From NCBI GenBank assembly GCA_945881965.1, contig CAMCVS010000004.1, forward strand, positions 124,001 to 188,000: a stretch of 64,000 bases of DNA, in the 5' to 3' direction. The stretch comes from Paracoccus haematequi (lineage in GTDB: Bacteria > Pseudomonadota > Alphaproteobacteria > Rhodobacterales > Rhodobacteraceae). The notes under the pieces are model-generated. The model worked only from the letters and a program-made list of their open reading frames with translations. It did no database searches and had not been told where the DNA came from. The translations under genes and the position numbers were made by a program. Positions 9,114 to 17,452 of the stretch are shown here, in pieces (position 1 is the first letter of the stretch; every line of letters begins with the position of its first letter).

Positions 9114-11261
9114 ATGAGAACGTTTGGCAAGAAAGCAAACCCCACCCGTCGCGCTCGTCTGACTGCGGCGGTGCTCGTTGTCGTGGCGATACCGTCAGGG
9201 TTCGCGGTCGCTCAGGATCGTGCGACCTACAACTTGTTTGGTACACCGGGATTGCTCGACATGCCGTCGGCCGCGTCTGCACCGGATGCAGAGTTGGCAG
9301 CAACGATCAGCCACATGGCGACTGCAACGCGCACCACGCTCAGCTTTCAGATCACACCGCGATTCTCTGGCAGTTTCCGCTATTCCGGCATCCAGAACTT
9401 CTTCGCTGCCACTGGTGCAGAGGTGTTCGACAGGTCTTTCGATCTTCAGTACCGGTTTGTCGACGAGGGTCGGCTTCGTCCTGCCGTGGCTTTTGGTCTG
9501 CGTGATTTTCTGGGAACAGGACTGTATTCTGCGGAATACATTGTGGCCACGAAGAACGTCGCGCCGGGCCTGACCGTGACCGGGGGGCTGGGTTGGGGTC
9601 GACTGGGAAGCTTTAACGGCTTTGACAACCCGCTGGCAGTTTTTAATGACGGTTTGCGGAACCGACCCAGCGACTTCGGCTTTGGCGGCAACCCGGAATT
9701 TGACCAGTGGTTCCGCGGCGATGCCGCGTTTTTCGGCGGGCTGGCCTGGAAGGCGACCAACCGCTTGACCCTCAAGGCCGAATACTCGTCAGACGCCTAC
9801 CCCCGCGAAACGCAGCGGATCAACCCGACGTTCAACCGTAAATCGCCGTGGAACCTGGGTTTGTCCTATGAGGCCAACGACAGCGTCGCGGTTCAGGTTG
9901 CCTATATGTATGGCGATCAGCTGGGATTCGGTGTGACGCTCAAGACCAATCCAAAGCAGCCGACGGTGATCGGCGGGCTGGCCCCGCAGCCCCTGGCGAT
10001 CACCCCGCGTGCTCCGGGAGCCGCGCGTGATCTGGGTTGGACGCAGCAGGCGAACGGGCAGGCAATCTTGCGCGATAACGTCAAGTTGTTCCTGTCGCAG
10101 GATGGCATGACGTTCGAAGCGATGGAGGTCGCACCGCAGGCGGTCACGCTGCATTTCCGGCCTGGCCGTTTTGGCAATCAGGCGCAGGCCGTGGGGCGCG
10201 CCGCGCGCATCCTGGCCCGCACGATGCCAGCGTCGGTGGAAAATTTCACGCTGGTTCCCGTGGTCAGGGGCACGCCGATGGCGGCCGTTACCTTGCGGCG
10301 TTCCGATCTGGAGGCCTTGGAAACCGAACCGGACAACTCTTGGCTGTCATATGGCCGCGCGACGGTGTCCGATGCGGCCAAAAGCCTTGATGGCGCAACC
10401 TATGATGCTGCACTGTATCCCAAGTTTCGCTGGGCTTTGGCACCTTATATCACGGCCAGCTATTTTGACCCTGACAGCCCGATCCGCGCGGACGTGGGCG
10501 CGGCCCTGTCGGCGGAATGGGATTTGGCACCCGGTATCATGTTGGCGGGGCGGGTGCAGAAGCGGTTCGCCGGCAACCGGGATGACGCGACCATCTTCGC
10601 GCCCTCGGGGCTGCAGCGCGTCCGGTCGGATAGCAATATTTACGCCCGTGAAGGTGATCCGGCGCTGACCAATTTGACGCTGTCTTGGTATGATCGCCCC
10701 GGAACCAACGTCTATAGCCGCGTGACGGTCGGCTATCTGGAACCGATGTTCGGCGGCATTTCCGGCGAGATGTTGTGGAAACCGGTGGACAGCCGCCTCG
10801 CCCTTGGGGCCGAGATCAACTATGTGCAGCAGCGCGATTTTGATCAGCAATTCGGTTTCCGCGACTATCAGACCGCGACGGGACATCTTTCCGCATATTA
10901 TGCCTTTGGAAACGGGTTTCAGGGCACGGTAGATGCAGGACGCTATCTGGCGGGCGATTGGGGCGCGTCCTTTGCGCTGGACCGGACATTTGCAAATGGC
11001 TGGTCAATTGGGGCCTATGCGACCTTTACCAATGTGTCGGCGGAGGATTTCGGCGAAGGGTCGTTCGACAAGGGGCTGCGGTTCACGATACCGCTGGAAG
11101 CCGTAGTCGGCACGCCATCCTCGCGGCGCAGCAATTCGGTCATCCGGTCGCTGGCCCGAGATGGCGGTGCGAAGCTGGATGTAAGCGGGCGGCTGTACAA
11201 TCTGGTCAAGGATAGCCACCAGCCCGAATTGAAACGCGATTGGGGAGGGTTCTGGCGATGA
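9114..11261 (+). CDS. yjbH: YjbH/GfcD-family exopolysaccharide outer-membrane protein
   Basis: A 715-residue protein with a signal peptide (charged start, hydrophobic VLVVVAIPSGFAVA, cleavage near AVA-QD). The mature part opens with NLFGTPGLLDMPSA, the usual YjbH beginning, and is rich in alternating beta strands expected of an outer-membrane barrel. The C-terminal half keeps the family pattern (YFDPDSPIRADVGAAL, ALGAEINYVQQRDF). YjbH/GfcD proteins work with YjbF and YjbG in exopolysaccharide or group 4 capsule secretion. I chose the ATG at 9114, with GGGGAGAG six bases upstream, over the ATG at 9096. The stop overlaps the yjbF start by four bases (ATGA), implying coupled translation. Confidence 0.87.
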   Translation: MRTFGKKANPTRRARLTAAVLVVVAIPSGFAVAQDRATYNLFGTPGLLDMPSAASAPDAELAATISHMATATRTTLSFQITPRFSGSFRYSGIQNFFAATGAEVFDRSFDLQYRFVDEGRLRPAVAFGLRDFLGTGLYSAEYIVATKNVAPGLTVTGGLGWGRLGSFNGFDNPLAVFNDGLRNRPSDFGFGGNPEFDQWFRGDAAFFGGLAWKATNRLTLKAEYSSDAYPRETQRINPTFNRKSPWNLGLSYEANDSVAVQVAYMYGDQLGFGVTLKTNPKQPTVIGGLAPQPLAITPRAPGAARDLGWTQQANGQAILRDNVKLFLSQDGMTFEAMEVAPQAVTLHFRPGRFGNQAQAVGRAARILARTMPASVENFTLVPVVRGTPMAAVTLRRSDLEALETEPDNSWLSYGRATVSDAAKSLDGATYDAALYPKFRWALAPYITASYFDPDSPIRADVGAALSAEWDLAPGIMLAGRVQKRFAGNRDDATIFAPSGLQRVRSDSNIYAREGDPALTNLTLSWYDRPGTNVYSRVTVGYLEPMFGGISGEMLWKPVDSRLALGAEINYVQQRDFDQQFGFRDYQTATGHLSAYYAFGNGFQGTVDAGRYLAGDWGASFALDRTFANGWSIGAYATFTNVSAEDFGEGSFDKGLRFTIPLEAVVGTPSSRRSNSVIRSLARDGGAKLDVSGRLYNLVKDSHQPELKRDWGGFWR

Positions 11262-11905
11262 TCCGCTGCATGGCCCGGTGGTCGTTTCGGTCTGGAGCGA
11301 TGGTTACCTGCATGCTGCTGGCGGCTTGTGGAACCCCGCAGTCGGGCCCGCGTGAAGCATCGATCGGCGGTGCTGTGGTGCAAAGCCTGCGCGGTTTGAT
11401 CGGCCCCAAACCGGTCAAGGTCAGCGCCGCAGCGCTGCGTTCCCAGATCACGCCGGCCTTGCTGTCGCAACTGTCGGGATCCGTGCTTTTGAGCGAAATC
11501 AACGGTGCCGGGGCCGTGATGGCACAGGATGGCCGCAACGGGGCGATGATCACCTATATCGACAGCGGCCGGATCGGTGTGTCTTTGGTCGATGGCATCG
11601 TCGTCGGGACGCGTGGTTTGGGCAATGATCTGATGACTTCCGATGTCGGCGACTTGCGCGCGCGGATGCGGTCGGGCGGGACGGCCACACGTATCAACCG
11701 GCGGATGACCGGAGAAAATGGCATTGTGGTCACCAGTTTCGAATGCGAGCTGTCGCAACAGGGCAATCAGGTAACCGAGGCCTGTTATGGCCCATCGGCA
11801 AAGTTCGAGAACACCTATTTGCTGGACCGTGCGGGTCAGGTTGCCGCGTCCCGGCAATGGCTGGGTCCGGAAACCGGTTACGGCACGTTCGAACGCATTC
11901 GCTGA
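11258..11905 (+). CDS. yjbF: YjbF/GfcB-family lipoprotein
   Basis: A 215-residue predicted lipoprotein. A basic start is followed by a hydrophobic stretch and lipobox LLAAC (Cys about residue 24), so it is probably anchored to the outer membrane. The body matches the YjbF/GfcB type in length and in motifs such as GVSLVDGIVVGTRGLGNDLM and the C-terminal Cys pair (FECELSQQ, EACYGP), which could form a disulphide. It is coupled to yjbH by an ATGA overlap. The E. coli operons also contain YjbE and YjbG. Neither is recognisable here, so the system looks reduced to two components. Confidence 0.82.
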   Translation: MIRCMARWSFRSGAMVTCMLLAACGTPQSGPREASIGGAVVQSLRGLIGPKPVKVSAAALRSQITPALLSQLSGSVLLSEINGAGAVMAQDGRNGAMITYIDSGRIGVSLVDGIVVGTRGLGNDLMTSDVGDLRARMRSGGTATRINRRMTGENGIVVTSFECELSQQGNQVTEACYGPSAKFENTYLLDRAGQVAASRQWLGPETGYGTFERIR

Positions 11906-11912
11906 GGCGCGG

Positions 11913-13304
11913 TCACAGATCATAGGTCACCGCGCCTATGCGCAACCTGATCGCCGTCTCGGCCTCTCCGTCCACCAAGGCCCACAGGATCTGGCCTGTG
12001 GGGCGATGGATCACAAAGGCCTCAGCCACGCCACTGACCCCGGCATTGGCGGTTTCGGTAAAATTGACCTGAAATTCCGTCGCCCGTGCAGTCACCGGTC
12101 CGCCCCAGACCAGCAGATCACCGTCGGTGCTGCGGTAATCCTGAACCCAATCCGACCCGTGATCAAAAATTCCCAGATGAAAGAACCGGTCTGCGCCAGC
12201 ACCGCCATTCAGCCGGTCGCCGCCGAAGCCGCCGTTCAGGAAATCATCGCCGTCACCGCCGAAGATCGCATCGGAAAAGGCCCCGCCCGTGATCAGGTCG
12301 TTGCCTTCCTGCCCGATCAGTTCGTCGGCCCCGAAACCGCCTGCGATGGTGTCATTGCCAGCGCCACCGTAGACCTGATCATTGCCATGGCCCGCGTCTA
12401 TGTCATCCGCCCCGTCGCCGCCAAAGATCACGTCGCGCAAATCCGCCTCTGACAGGCCGCCGCGGAGTGTATCATTGCCGGCGCCGCCGTTCACAGTGTC
12501 GGATCCGTCGCCGCCGTCCAGCCAATCGGCTCCGTCAGCCCCGCGCAGCACATCATTGCCGGACAGCCCGCGCAGCAGATCATCGCCCGCGCCGCCATCA
12601 AGGGTATCGGGCCCTGCCGTGCCATCGCGGATCAGCCCGGTCGCGGGGCGCAGCCCGGCAGTCGCACCGCCCCGAAACTCCCAGTGCCACAGCCCCGGCA
12701 AGCCCGCGTTGCCCGCGACCGCGTCAAGTGTCAGGGCCGTACCCAGAACCACGGGCTGACCGATCCGCGCGCCGGACAGGAACGCCATCGCGCCACCGTC
12801 GTCATCCGCGCTGCCAATGTCCCAATCGATGCGGGAATAGCGCAGCGTCAGGTCAAAATCGCCGCCGCCCCGGTCGAAAATCTGCACCTGAAACAGGTTA
12901 CTGGCCGTTGCATCATAGCGGTAAGCGCCGACATCGGCCCAGGTCACCGTCAGCCTGTCCGCCACCGGATCAACATCGACCCAGACCTGCCCGCTTTCCG
13001 CGCCTTCACCATCCATGCGGGTATCGACATCACCCCAGAACGCGCCGATGACGTCGCGCCCCGGCACGTCGGCACCGATTGGGCGATAGTTTGCAAACGC
13101 GGCTCCAAAACTGATCGTGCCGTTGGTGTTGATCCAGATCGCGTCCCCGGCGTACCGATTGCCAAACCACAACAGGCCGGTTTCGAACACCGCGCGCGCG
13201 TCGATCCGCAGGCTTCCATCGTCACTGCGCGGGACCGCAAGTGCGCCGAACCCAATCGGACCACCCAAAGACCTTACCGCAGCACCTGTGCCCGTGACGG
13301 CCAT
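11913..13304 (-). CDS. Secreted NIDO-domain / RTX calcium-binding protein
   Basis: A 463-residue protein without a Sec signal. Residues ~25-215 resemble a NIDO domain (ETGLLWFGNRYAGDAIWINT, VIGAFWGDVDTR, GNLFQVQIF-type strands). Residues ~230-385 contain RTX nonapeptides of the GGAGNDTL / GGDGDDFL type, about ten copies, which bind calcium in a beta-roll. The C-terminal ~75 residues are the kind of tail recognised by type I secretion. It is probably an exported surface or matrix protein. A GGGGGAATCAGC ribosome site precedes the ATG. No type I exporter genes are in the window. It lies between polysaccharide genes, so a matrix role is plausible but inferred. Confidence 0.85.
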   Translation of the reverse strand: MAVTGTGAAVRSLGGPIGFGALAVPRSDDGSLRIDARAVFETGLLWFGNRYAGDAIWINTNGTISFGAAFANYRPIGADVPGRDVIGAFWGDVDTRMDGEGAESGQVWVDVDPVADRLTVTWADVGAYRYDATASNLFQVQIFDRGGGDFDLTLRYSRIDWDIGSADDDGGAMAFLSGARIGQPVVLGTALTLDAVAGNAGLPGLWHWEFRGGATAGLRPATGLIRDGTAGPDTLDGGAGDDLLRGLSGNDVLRGADGADWLDGGDGSDTVNGGAGNDTLRGGLSEADLRDVIFGGDGADDIDAGHGNDQVYGGAGNDTIAGGFGADELIGQEGNDLITGGAFSDAIFGGDGDDFLNGGFGGDRLNGGAGADRFFHLGIFDHGSDWVQDYRSTDGDLLVWGGPVTARATEFQVNFTETANAGVSGVAEAFVIHRPTGQILWALVDGEAETAIRLRIGAVTYDL

Positions 13305-13478
13305 GCTGATTCCCCCTGAACCATGCCTTGCCGTCCAGTGTCGGGGTCATGGATGACCAATCAGTTAATTTGATCAACCATAGGAAACAGTGGTCGTTAA
13401 AATTAGCGTATAAAGCGCAGCAGGCCCCGGAAGTATCGGAAACCAGACCCCACAAACGGGCCAAACATATTGCCGCAC

Positions 13479-13492
13479 TGCCGCATGCGGCA
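13479..13492. promoter_or_regulatory. 14-bp perfect palindrome upstream of the CapD-like gene
   Basis: TGCCGCATGCGGCA is a perfect palindrome, directly preceded by an extra half-site TGCCGCA (13471-13477). It sits about 45 bases before the start codon of the CapD-like gene, in the 233-bp divergent space shared with the RTX gene. A dimeric regulator site is the likely reading. The regulator is unknown. Confidence 0.45.
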
Positions 13493-13537
13493 TAACATGG
13501 TAACATTATTTTCATTCATATAGTGTTGGCTGCCACC

Positions 13538-15418
13538 ATGACATTGATCGACCCCCATGAGTTTCCGCGCGGGCTAAAGCTCGCCATGTATCTGGTGCTG
13601 GATGCGGTTCTGGTGCCGCTTGGTCTGTATCTGGCACACGCGCTGCGCTACGGTACGGCGACGCCCTGGGATATGATGGCGGGCGATGGCCTGTTCTTCG
13701 TCATCCTGACCCTTTGTGGGGCGGGCGTGTCGTTGGCTTTGCGGATGAACACGATCATGCTGCGCGTGATTGCGTTGCGGTCGGTGTTACGGCTGGCCAC
13801 GGGGGCGGCGCTGCTTGCCGTTCTGGCGATGACCCTGTCTTATCTGATGGCGCTGTCCGGGCCACGGTCGGTGCCGATCATCTTTGGGGTGGTTTATTTC
13901 TTTGGCTTGCTGACCGGGCGACTTGCCCTGCTTGGTCTCGTCGAGGCCGTTGACGCCCGCAGAAACCCGGCGACGCGGGTGGCGATTTATGGCGCGGGGT
14001 CGTGCGGGTTGCAAATGGCGGCCGCCTTGAACGTGGCCACCGGCGTGACGCCGCGCTTTTTCATCGACGATAACCCGGCGTTGCAGGGGCTGATCCTGGC
14101 AGGCCTGCCGGTCTATTCCTTTGCGCGGCTCGACGACATGGCGCAGCGTCACGGCGTGAAACGGGTGCTGCTGGCGATTCCGACGGCGGAACGCGCGCGT
14201 CAGGCAGACCTGACACACCGTCTGACCGAACGCGGGTTTCAGGTCCAGGTGTTGCCATCCTATACCGATCTCATGACCAGTCTGACCGCAGACGCGGCTT
14301 GCGCGCCGGTTGAAGCGGCGGATGTTTTCGGGCGTGACACGGTGGCGCTCGACCTGCCCGAGATTGCCAAGGCCTATGCCGGTCGCGTGGTGCTGGTCAC
14401 TGGCGCGGGCGGTCGCATCGGGTCCGAGTTGTGCCGCCAACTGTTGCAGTGCGCCCCCTCGCGCCTTGTGGTGCTGGACCAGAACGAGACCGCATTGATC
14501 ACCCTGACGGACGATCTGCGGGCGCAGGCATCACAGGCGCGCGTCGCGCTGTCGGCGCGGTTGGGAAATGTCTCGCATCGCGCGGGTATCGCCGCAATTC
14601 TGCGCGAAGAAGGCGTTGATGTCGTGTTCCACGCCGCCGCCTATCGCAATGTGCTGTTGGTCGCAGGCAACCAATTGGAAAGCACCCGCAACAACGTCAT
14701 CGGCGCACAGGTCATGGCCGAAGCGGCCGAGGCTGCGGGCGTTGAACGCTTTGTTCTGGTGTCCAGCAACAAGACACCACAGTCCGACAGTATCCTCAGC
14801 GCGACGCGCACCATGGCCGAACTGGTGATCCAGGATCTGGCCGGACGGGCGAAAAAGACGCGGTTTTGCGTGGTGCGGATGGCGAATGTGCTGGGACAAA
14901 AAGGCGCGCTGTTGCCTCTGATGCAGCGACAGATTCAGTCGGGTGGTCCGGTGACCATTCCGCATCCCGACGCCACGCGCAGCTTTGTCACCATGACCGA
15001 ATCGGTGCGTCTGGTGTTGATCGCGGGTGCCATCGCGCGCGGCGGCGATGTGGTCATGCTGTCCCCAGGCACACAGCGCAACTTGCTGGACCTTGCGCAG
15101 CGCCTGATCCGGCGCACCGGGCGCAGCGTGAAGGATGCCGTGACAGGCGAAGGCGACATCGAAATTCGCTTTACCGGCCTGCGCCCCGGCGAACTGCTGT
15201 CGGATGATGTGCCGCTGACGGACACGCGTTTGCGGGCCACCAAACACCCCGCCATCCAGCAGGTCATGGCGACAAAACTGAGCCAGATCGAAGTCGCGTC
15301 CATGATGCGCGAATTGCACCAGGTGCTGGAAACCGGCGATGCTGCGCGTCTGCAAACGCTTGTCGCGACCCGGATCAATGGCTTTGCGCGGTCGGAAACG
15401 CCGCTCGCCACGGCCTGA
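13538..15418 (+). CDS. CapD/WbpM-like membrane nucleotide-sugar dehydratase homologue with altered active site
   Basis: About 626 residues. Four N-terminal membrane segments (residues ~15-130) are followed by a CoA-binding-like Rossmann domain (AIYGAGSCGLQMA) and then an extended SDR domain (VTGAGGRIGSELC from ~residue 286, HAAAYRNV, FTGLRPGELLSDD). The architecture is that of WbpM/PglF/CapD UDP-GlcNAc 4,6-dehydratases. In active members the active site reads TDK, then M(or Y)xxxK. Here the aligned residues are S410-N411-K412 and L420/R424, so Asp, the Met/Tyr and the SDR lysine are all changed. It may be inactive or altered in chemistry. The ATG at 13538 is preferred; a TTG at 13523 is possible. 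Neither has a strong ribosome site. Confidence 0.85.
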   Translation: MTLIDPHEFPRGLKLAMYLVLDAVLVPLGLYLAHALRYGTATPWDMMAGDGLFFVILTLCGAGVSLALRMNTIMLRVIALRSVLRLATGAALLAVLAMTLSYLMALSGPRSVPIIFGVVYFFGLLTGRLALLGLVEAVDARRNPATRVAIYGAGSCGLQMAAALNVATGVTPRFFIDDNPALQGLILAGLPVYSFARLDDMAQRHGVKRVLLAIPTAERARQADLTHRLTERGFQVQVLPSYTDLMTSLTADAACAPVEAADVFGRDTVALDLPEIAKAYAGRVVLVTGAGGRIGSELCRQLLQCAPSRLVVLDQNETALITLTDDLRAQASQARVALSARLGNVSHRAGIAAILREEGVDVVFHAAAYRNVLLVAGNQLESTRNNVIGAQVMAEAAEAAGVERFVLVSSNKTPQSDSILSATRTMAELVIQDLAGRAKKTRFCVVRMANVLGQKGALLPLMQRQIQSGGPVTIPHPDATRSFVTMTESVRLVLIAGAIARGGDVVMLSPGTQRNLLDLAQRLIRRTGRSVKDAVTGEGDIEIRFTGLRPGELLSDDVPLTDTRLRATKHPAIQQVMATKLSQIEVASMMRELHQVLETGDAARLQTLVATRINGFARSETPLATA

Positions 15419-15470
15419 TTCCCGGCACAGAATGCGGGCCATGCGTGCGGGCCACGTCCCGCTCTGGCAT

Positions 15471-15502
15471 GTGCCGCCGCACCGTCTAAGGTACGGCGGC
15501 AC
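15471..15502. terminator. Strong hairpin between the CapD-like and CMD genes
   Basis: A 9-bp arm GTGCCGCCG pairs with CGGCGGCAC, extended by ACC/GGT after one mismatch, around a six-base loop (GTCTAA). It could end transcription of the upstream gene, but no T-run follows on the plus strand. It lies 18 bases before the next start codon, so a role in the leader mRNA is equally possible. Confidence 0.4.
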
Positions 15503-15519
15503 AAAAGGGAGAGACGCCA

Positions 15520-15900
15520 ATGGATGACAAACTGTTCGAAACCGGGCTGGCACAGCGTAAAGCCACCTTGGGCGATGCCTATGTCGACCGAAACCTTGCC
15601 GCTGCCGATGATTTCACCCGCCCGTTCCAAGAGGCGATGACGGCATGGTGCTGGGGCTTTGGCTGGGGCGACGCGGCGATTGACGCCAAAACCCGCAGCT
15701 TGATGAACCTCTCGATGCTGGGGGCCCTGGGCAAGATGCACGAATGGGAAATCCATTGCCGGGGCGCGATCAACAACGGCGTGACGCCGGACCAAATTCG
15801 CGCCGCGATCCATGTGGTGGGGATTTACTGCGGCGTGCCGCAGGCGCTGGAATGTTTCCGCGTTGCGCGCAAGGTGCTGACCGAGGAAGGCCTGCTTTAA
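15520..15900 (+). CDS. Carboxymuconolactone decarboxylase (CMD) family protein
   Basis: A 126-residue all-helical protein of the CMD/PcaC-like family. The helix KTRSLMNLSMLGALGKMHEW, then HCRGAINNGVTPDQI and GIYCGVPQALECFRVA, follows the family pattern of a conserved acid and His before the G-x-T/S-x-x-E/Q-I turn. It has no CxxC pair of the AhpD type, so a peroxidase role is unlikely. PcaC itself decarboxylates 4-carboxymuconolactone, but many roseobacter paralogues of this size have no known substrate, and no pca genes are nearby. An aaagggagaga ribosome site precedes the ATG. The 3' end overlaps the convergent TonB-like gene by four bases. Confidence 0.8.
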   Translation: MDDKLFETGLAQRKATLGDAYVDRNLAAADDFTRPFQEAMTAWCWGFGWGDAAIDAKTRSLMNLSMLGALGKMHEWEIHCRGAINNGVTPDQIRAAIHVVGIYCGVPQALECFRVARKVLTEEGLL

Positions 15901-16778
15901 CGGCTGGCCACCGGCAGGGTGAACGCGTGGCGACCCGGTGGCAGACCCTTGGGCGCCGCCGGGAATCGCGCCCGACCCACGGCGGCCAGCGCGGCCTGAT
16001 CCAGCACCGCATGGCCTGACGACTGTGCCACCTTGGCCGTGACCAGCCGCCCGGTCGTGTCGATGTTCAGCGCCAGGGTTACCGTGCCCTTTGGCATGTC
16101 GCGCCCGCGCACCGATTGCCGCGACAGCGCGGTCAGGATGCCCTTGCCCCAGCTTGCCAGCAAAGCCTTGGTTCCCGCACCGCCCTGCGCGGCAATGGCG
16201 GGTTGCGGCGCGGACTTGGACCCGGATTTGGCCTTTTGTGCTGCATCGGCGGGCTTTGCCGTGGTCTTGGGGCGCGGCGGCGCGGAAGCGGTTTTGACGA
16301 CAGGCTTTGGCGGCGGTGGGGTTTTTGCCACCACGGGCAAGGGTGCGGGCGAGGTGTCCAGGGTCGGCGCGTGATCTGGGACAGGCACATCCGACAGCGG
16401 GTCCGGCATCGGCATCTGCACCGCTGGCGCAGACAGTGCCGTGACCAGCGCAACGGCGATATCCGGCGCACCACCATCGGTCATCTCAGGCGCAGCGGTC
16501 ATCGCTTCGGGCGGAATATCGGACAGCGTGGGCAGTTCGATCACCTGCACCGCCATCGCTGCAACCGTGGGCTGATCCACGGCCTGCGGCATCGCTTGGC
16601 CGTCCAGCAGCACGAACACCGCCGCGTGGCCCGCCAAGGACAGCGACCAGATCGCCAACACCTCGATCCCCCGCCGAAACCGCCGGGGCGCGCGCATCAC
16701 GGGCCGCGCGACACTGCGCAGCCAAGGCGATGCAGGCACCGGCCCCGCAATCGACCCGCGCGCCGCCCGCAACATCAT
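15897..16778 (-). CDS. tonB: TonB-like energy transducer of the B12 operon
   Basis: A 293-residue protein with one N-terminal membrane segment (residues ~42-62, VLAIWSLSLAGHAAVFVLL). A Pro/Ala/Lys-rich periplasmic linker follows (~130-200, with TPPPPKPVVK), then a TonB C-terminal domain (GTVTLALNIDTTGRLV, SSGHAVLDQAALAAV, RARFPAAPKGLPPG). It would carry proton-motive energy from ExbB/ExbD to the receptor BtuB. It is the last gene of the B12 operon. The ATG at 16778 overlaps the cbiZ stop by four bases. No exbB/exbD genes are in the window, so it must share those encoded elsewhere. Confidence 0.85.
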   Translation of the reverse strand: MMLRAARGSIAGPVPASPWLRSVARPVMRAPRRFRRGIEVLAIWSLSLAGHAAVFVLLDGQAMPQAVDQPTVAAMAVQVIELPTLSDIPPEAMTAAPEMTDGGAPDIAVALVTALSAPAVQMPMPDPLSDVPVPDHAPTLDTSPAPLPVVAKTPPPPKPVVKTASAPPRPKTTAKPADAAQKAKSGSKSAPQPAIAAQGGAGTKALLASWGKGILTALSRQSVRGRDMPKGTVTLALNIDTTGRLVTAKVAQSSGHAVLDQAALAAVGRARFPAAPKGLPPGRHAFTLPVASR

Positions 16779-17452
16779 GGCGCAACCGCCGCCGGATAGG
16801 CGCGGCACCAATCCTCTGCGCCGCGCAGAACCGCGTCATGTACAGCGCGCCCCGCCGCCTCGCCCACGTCGGTGTGCAGCCCGGCATAGCCGACATTGCC
16901 CGCAGGTGCCGCCACCGCGACGCAGTCCGTGCCGGTCCCGGTGGCCAATCCGGTCGGCAGCATCACGCCGACCGCAATCACCGCCGCTGTGCGCGCCTGC
17001 ACCGCAATCGCCAGCGCCTCGATCAAAGCGGCCTCTGTCAGCCCGGTTGACAGCCGCAACCCGACGTTGATCGTGCCATAGGGCGCGTTCCAGTCGCGCC
17101 CTGAATAATCCACCCGCGCGCCGACGCGTTCGGCATTCGACAGCCCGACTGTGGCGACAGCATGGGCGGTGACGCCGCCCACCTCAGCCCGCGCCTCGGT
17201 CCAGGTGGTGATATCGCGCGATGTCAAGAACGCCACTGCATCGCGCCAGCCCTTTGCGCCGACTGCATCACCAAACCATGCCGCCACGTCCAGATCGGGG
17301 GTCAGATCGTCATTGCCGACCTCGCGCCAGACCATCGCATCCGTTGTCACAAACCCCGGCCGCGTCAGCGACCATGACAGCGCGCGCAGCGGTGCGCCCA
17401 GATCGAAATGCAACCACGGCCCGGATTGGGTCACGCGCGGGGATCGGGTCAT
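16775..17452 (-). CDS. cbiZ: Adenosylcobinamide amidohydrolase CbiZ
   Basis: A 225-residue CbiZ-family enzyme. It hydrolyses adenosylcobinamide to adenosylcobyric acid, letting the cell salvage cobinamides or remodel corrinoids. Visible family features are FVTTDAMVWREVGNDDL near the start, HAVATVGLSNAERVG in the middle, GTINVGLRLSTGLTEAAL, and the C-terminal ATGTGTDCVAVA. The start is the ATG at 17452, overlapping the btuD stop by four bases. A longer in-frame extension lies inside btuD and was rejected. Placement within a B12 uptake operon is typical of CbiZ genes and strengthens the call. Confidence 0.87.
   Translation of the reverse strand: MTRSPRVTQSGPWLHFDLGAPLRALSWSLTRPGFVTTDAMVWREVGNDDLTPDLDVAAWFGDAVGAKGWRDAVAFLTSRDITTWTEARAEVGGVTAHAVATVGLSNAERVGARVDYSGRDWNAPYGTINVGLRLSTGLTEAALIEALAIAVQARTAAVIAVGVMLPTGLATGTGTDCVAVAAPAGNVGYAGLHTDVGEAAGRAVHDAVLRGAEDWCRAYPAAVAP

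Noticed and set aside
12200-12620. Short GC-rich tandem repeats resembling a CRISPR or satellite array
   Set aside because: The period is 27 bp (nine codons) and encodes the RTX calcium-binding repeats of the protein at 11913-13304. No spacers are present.
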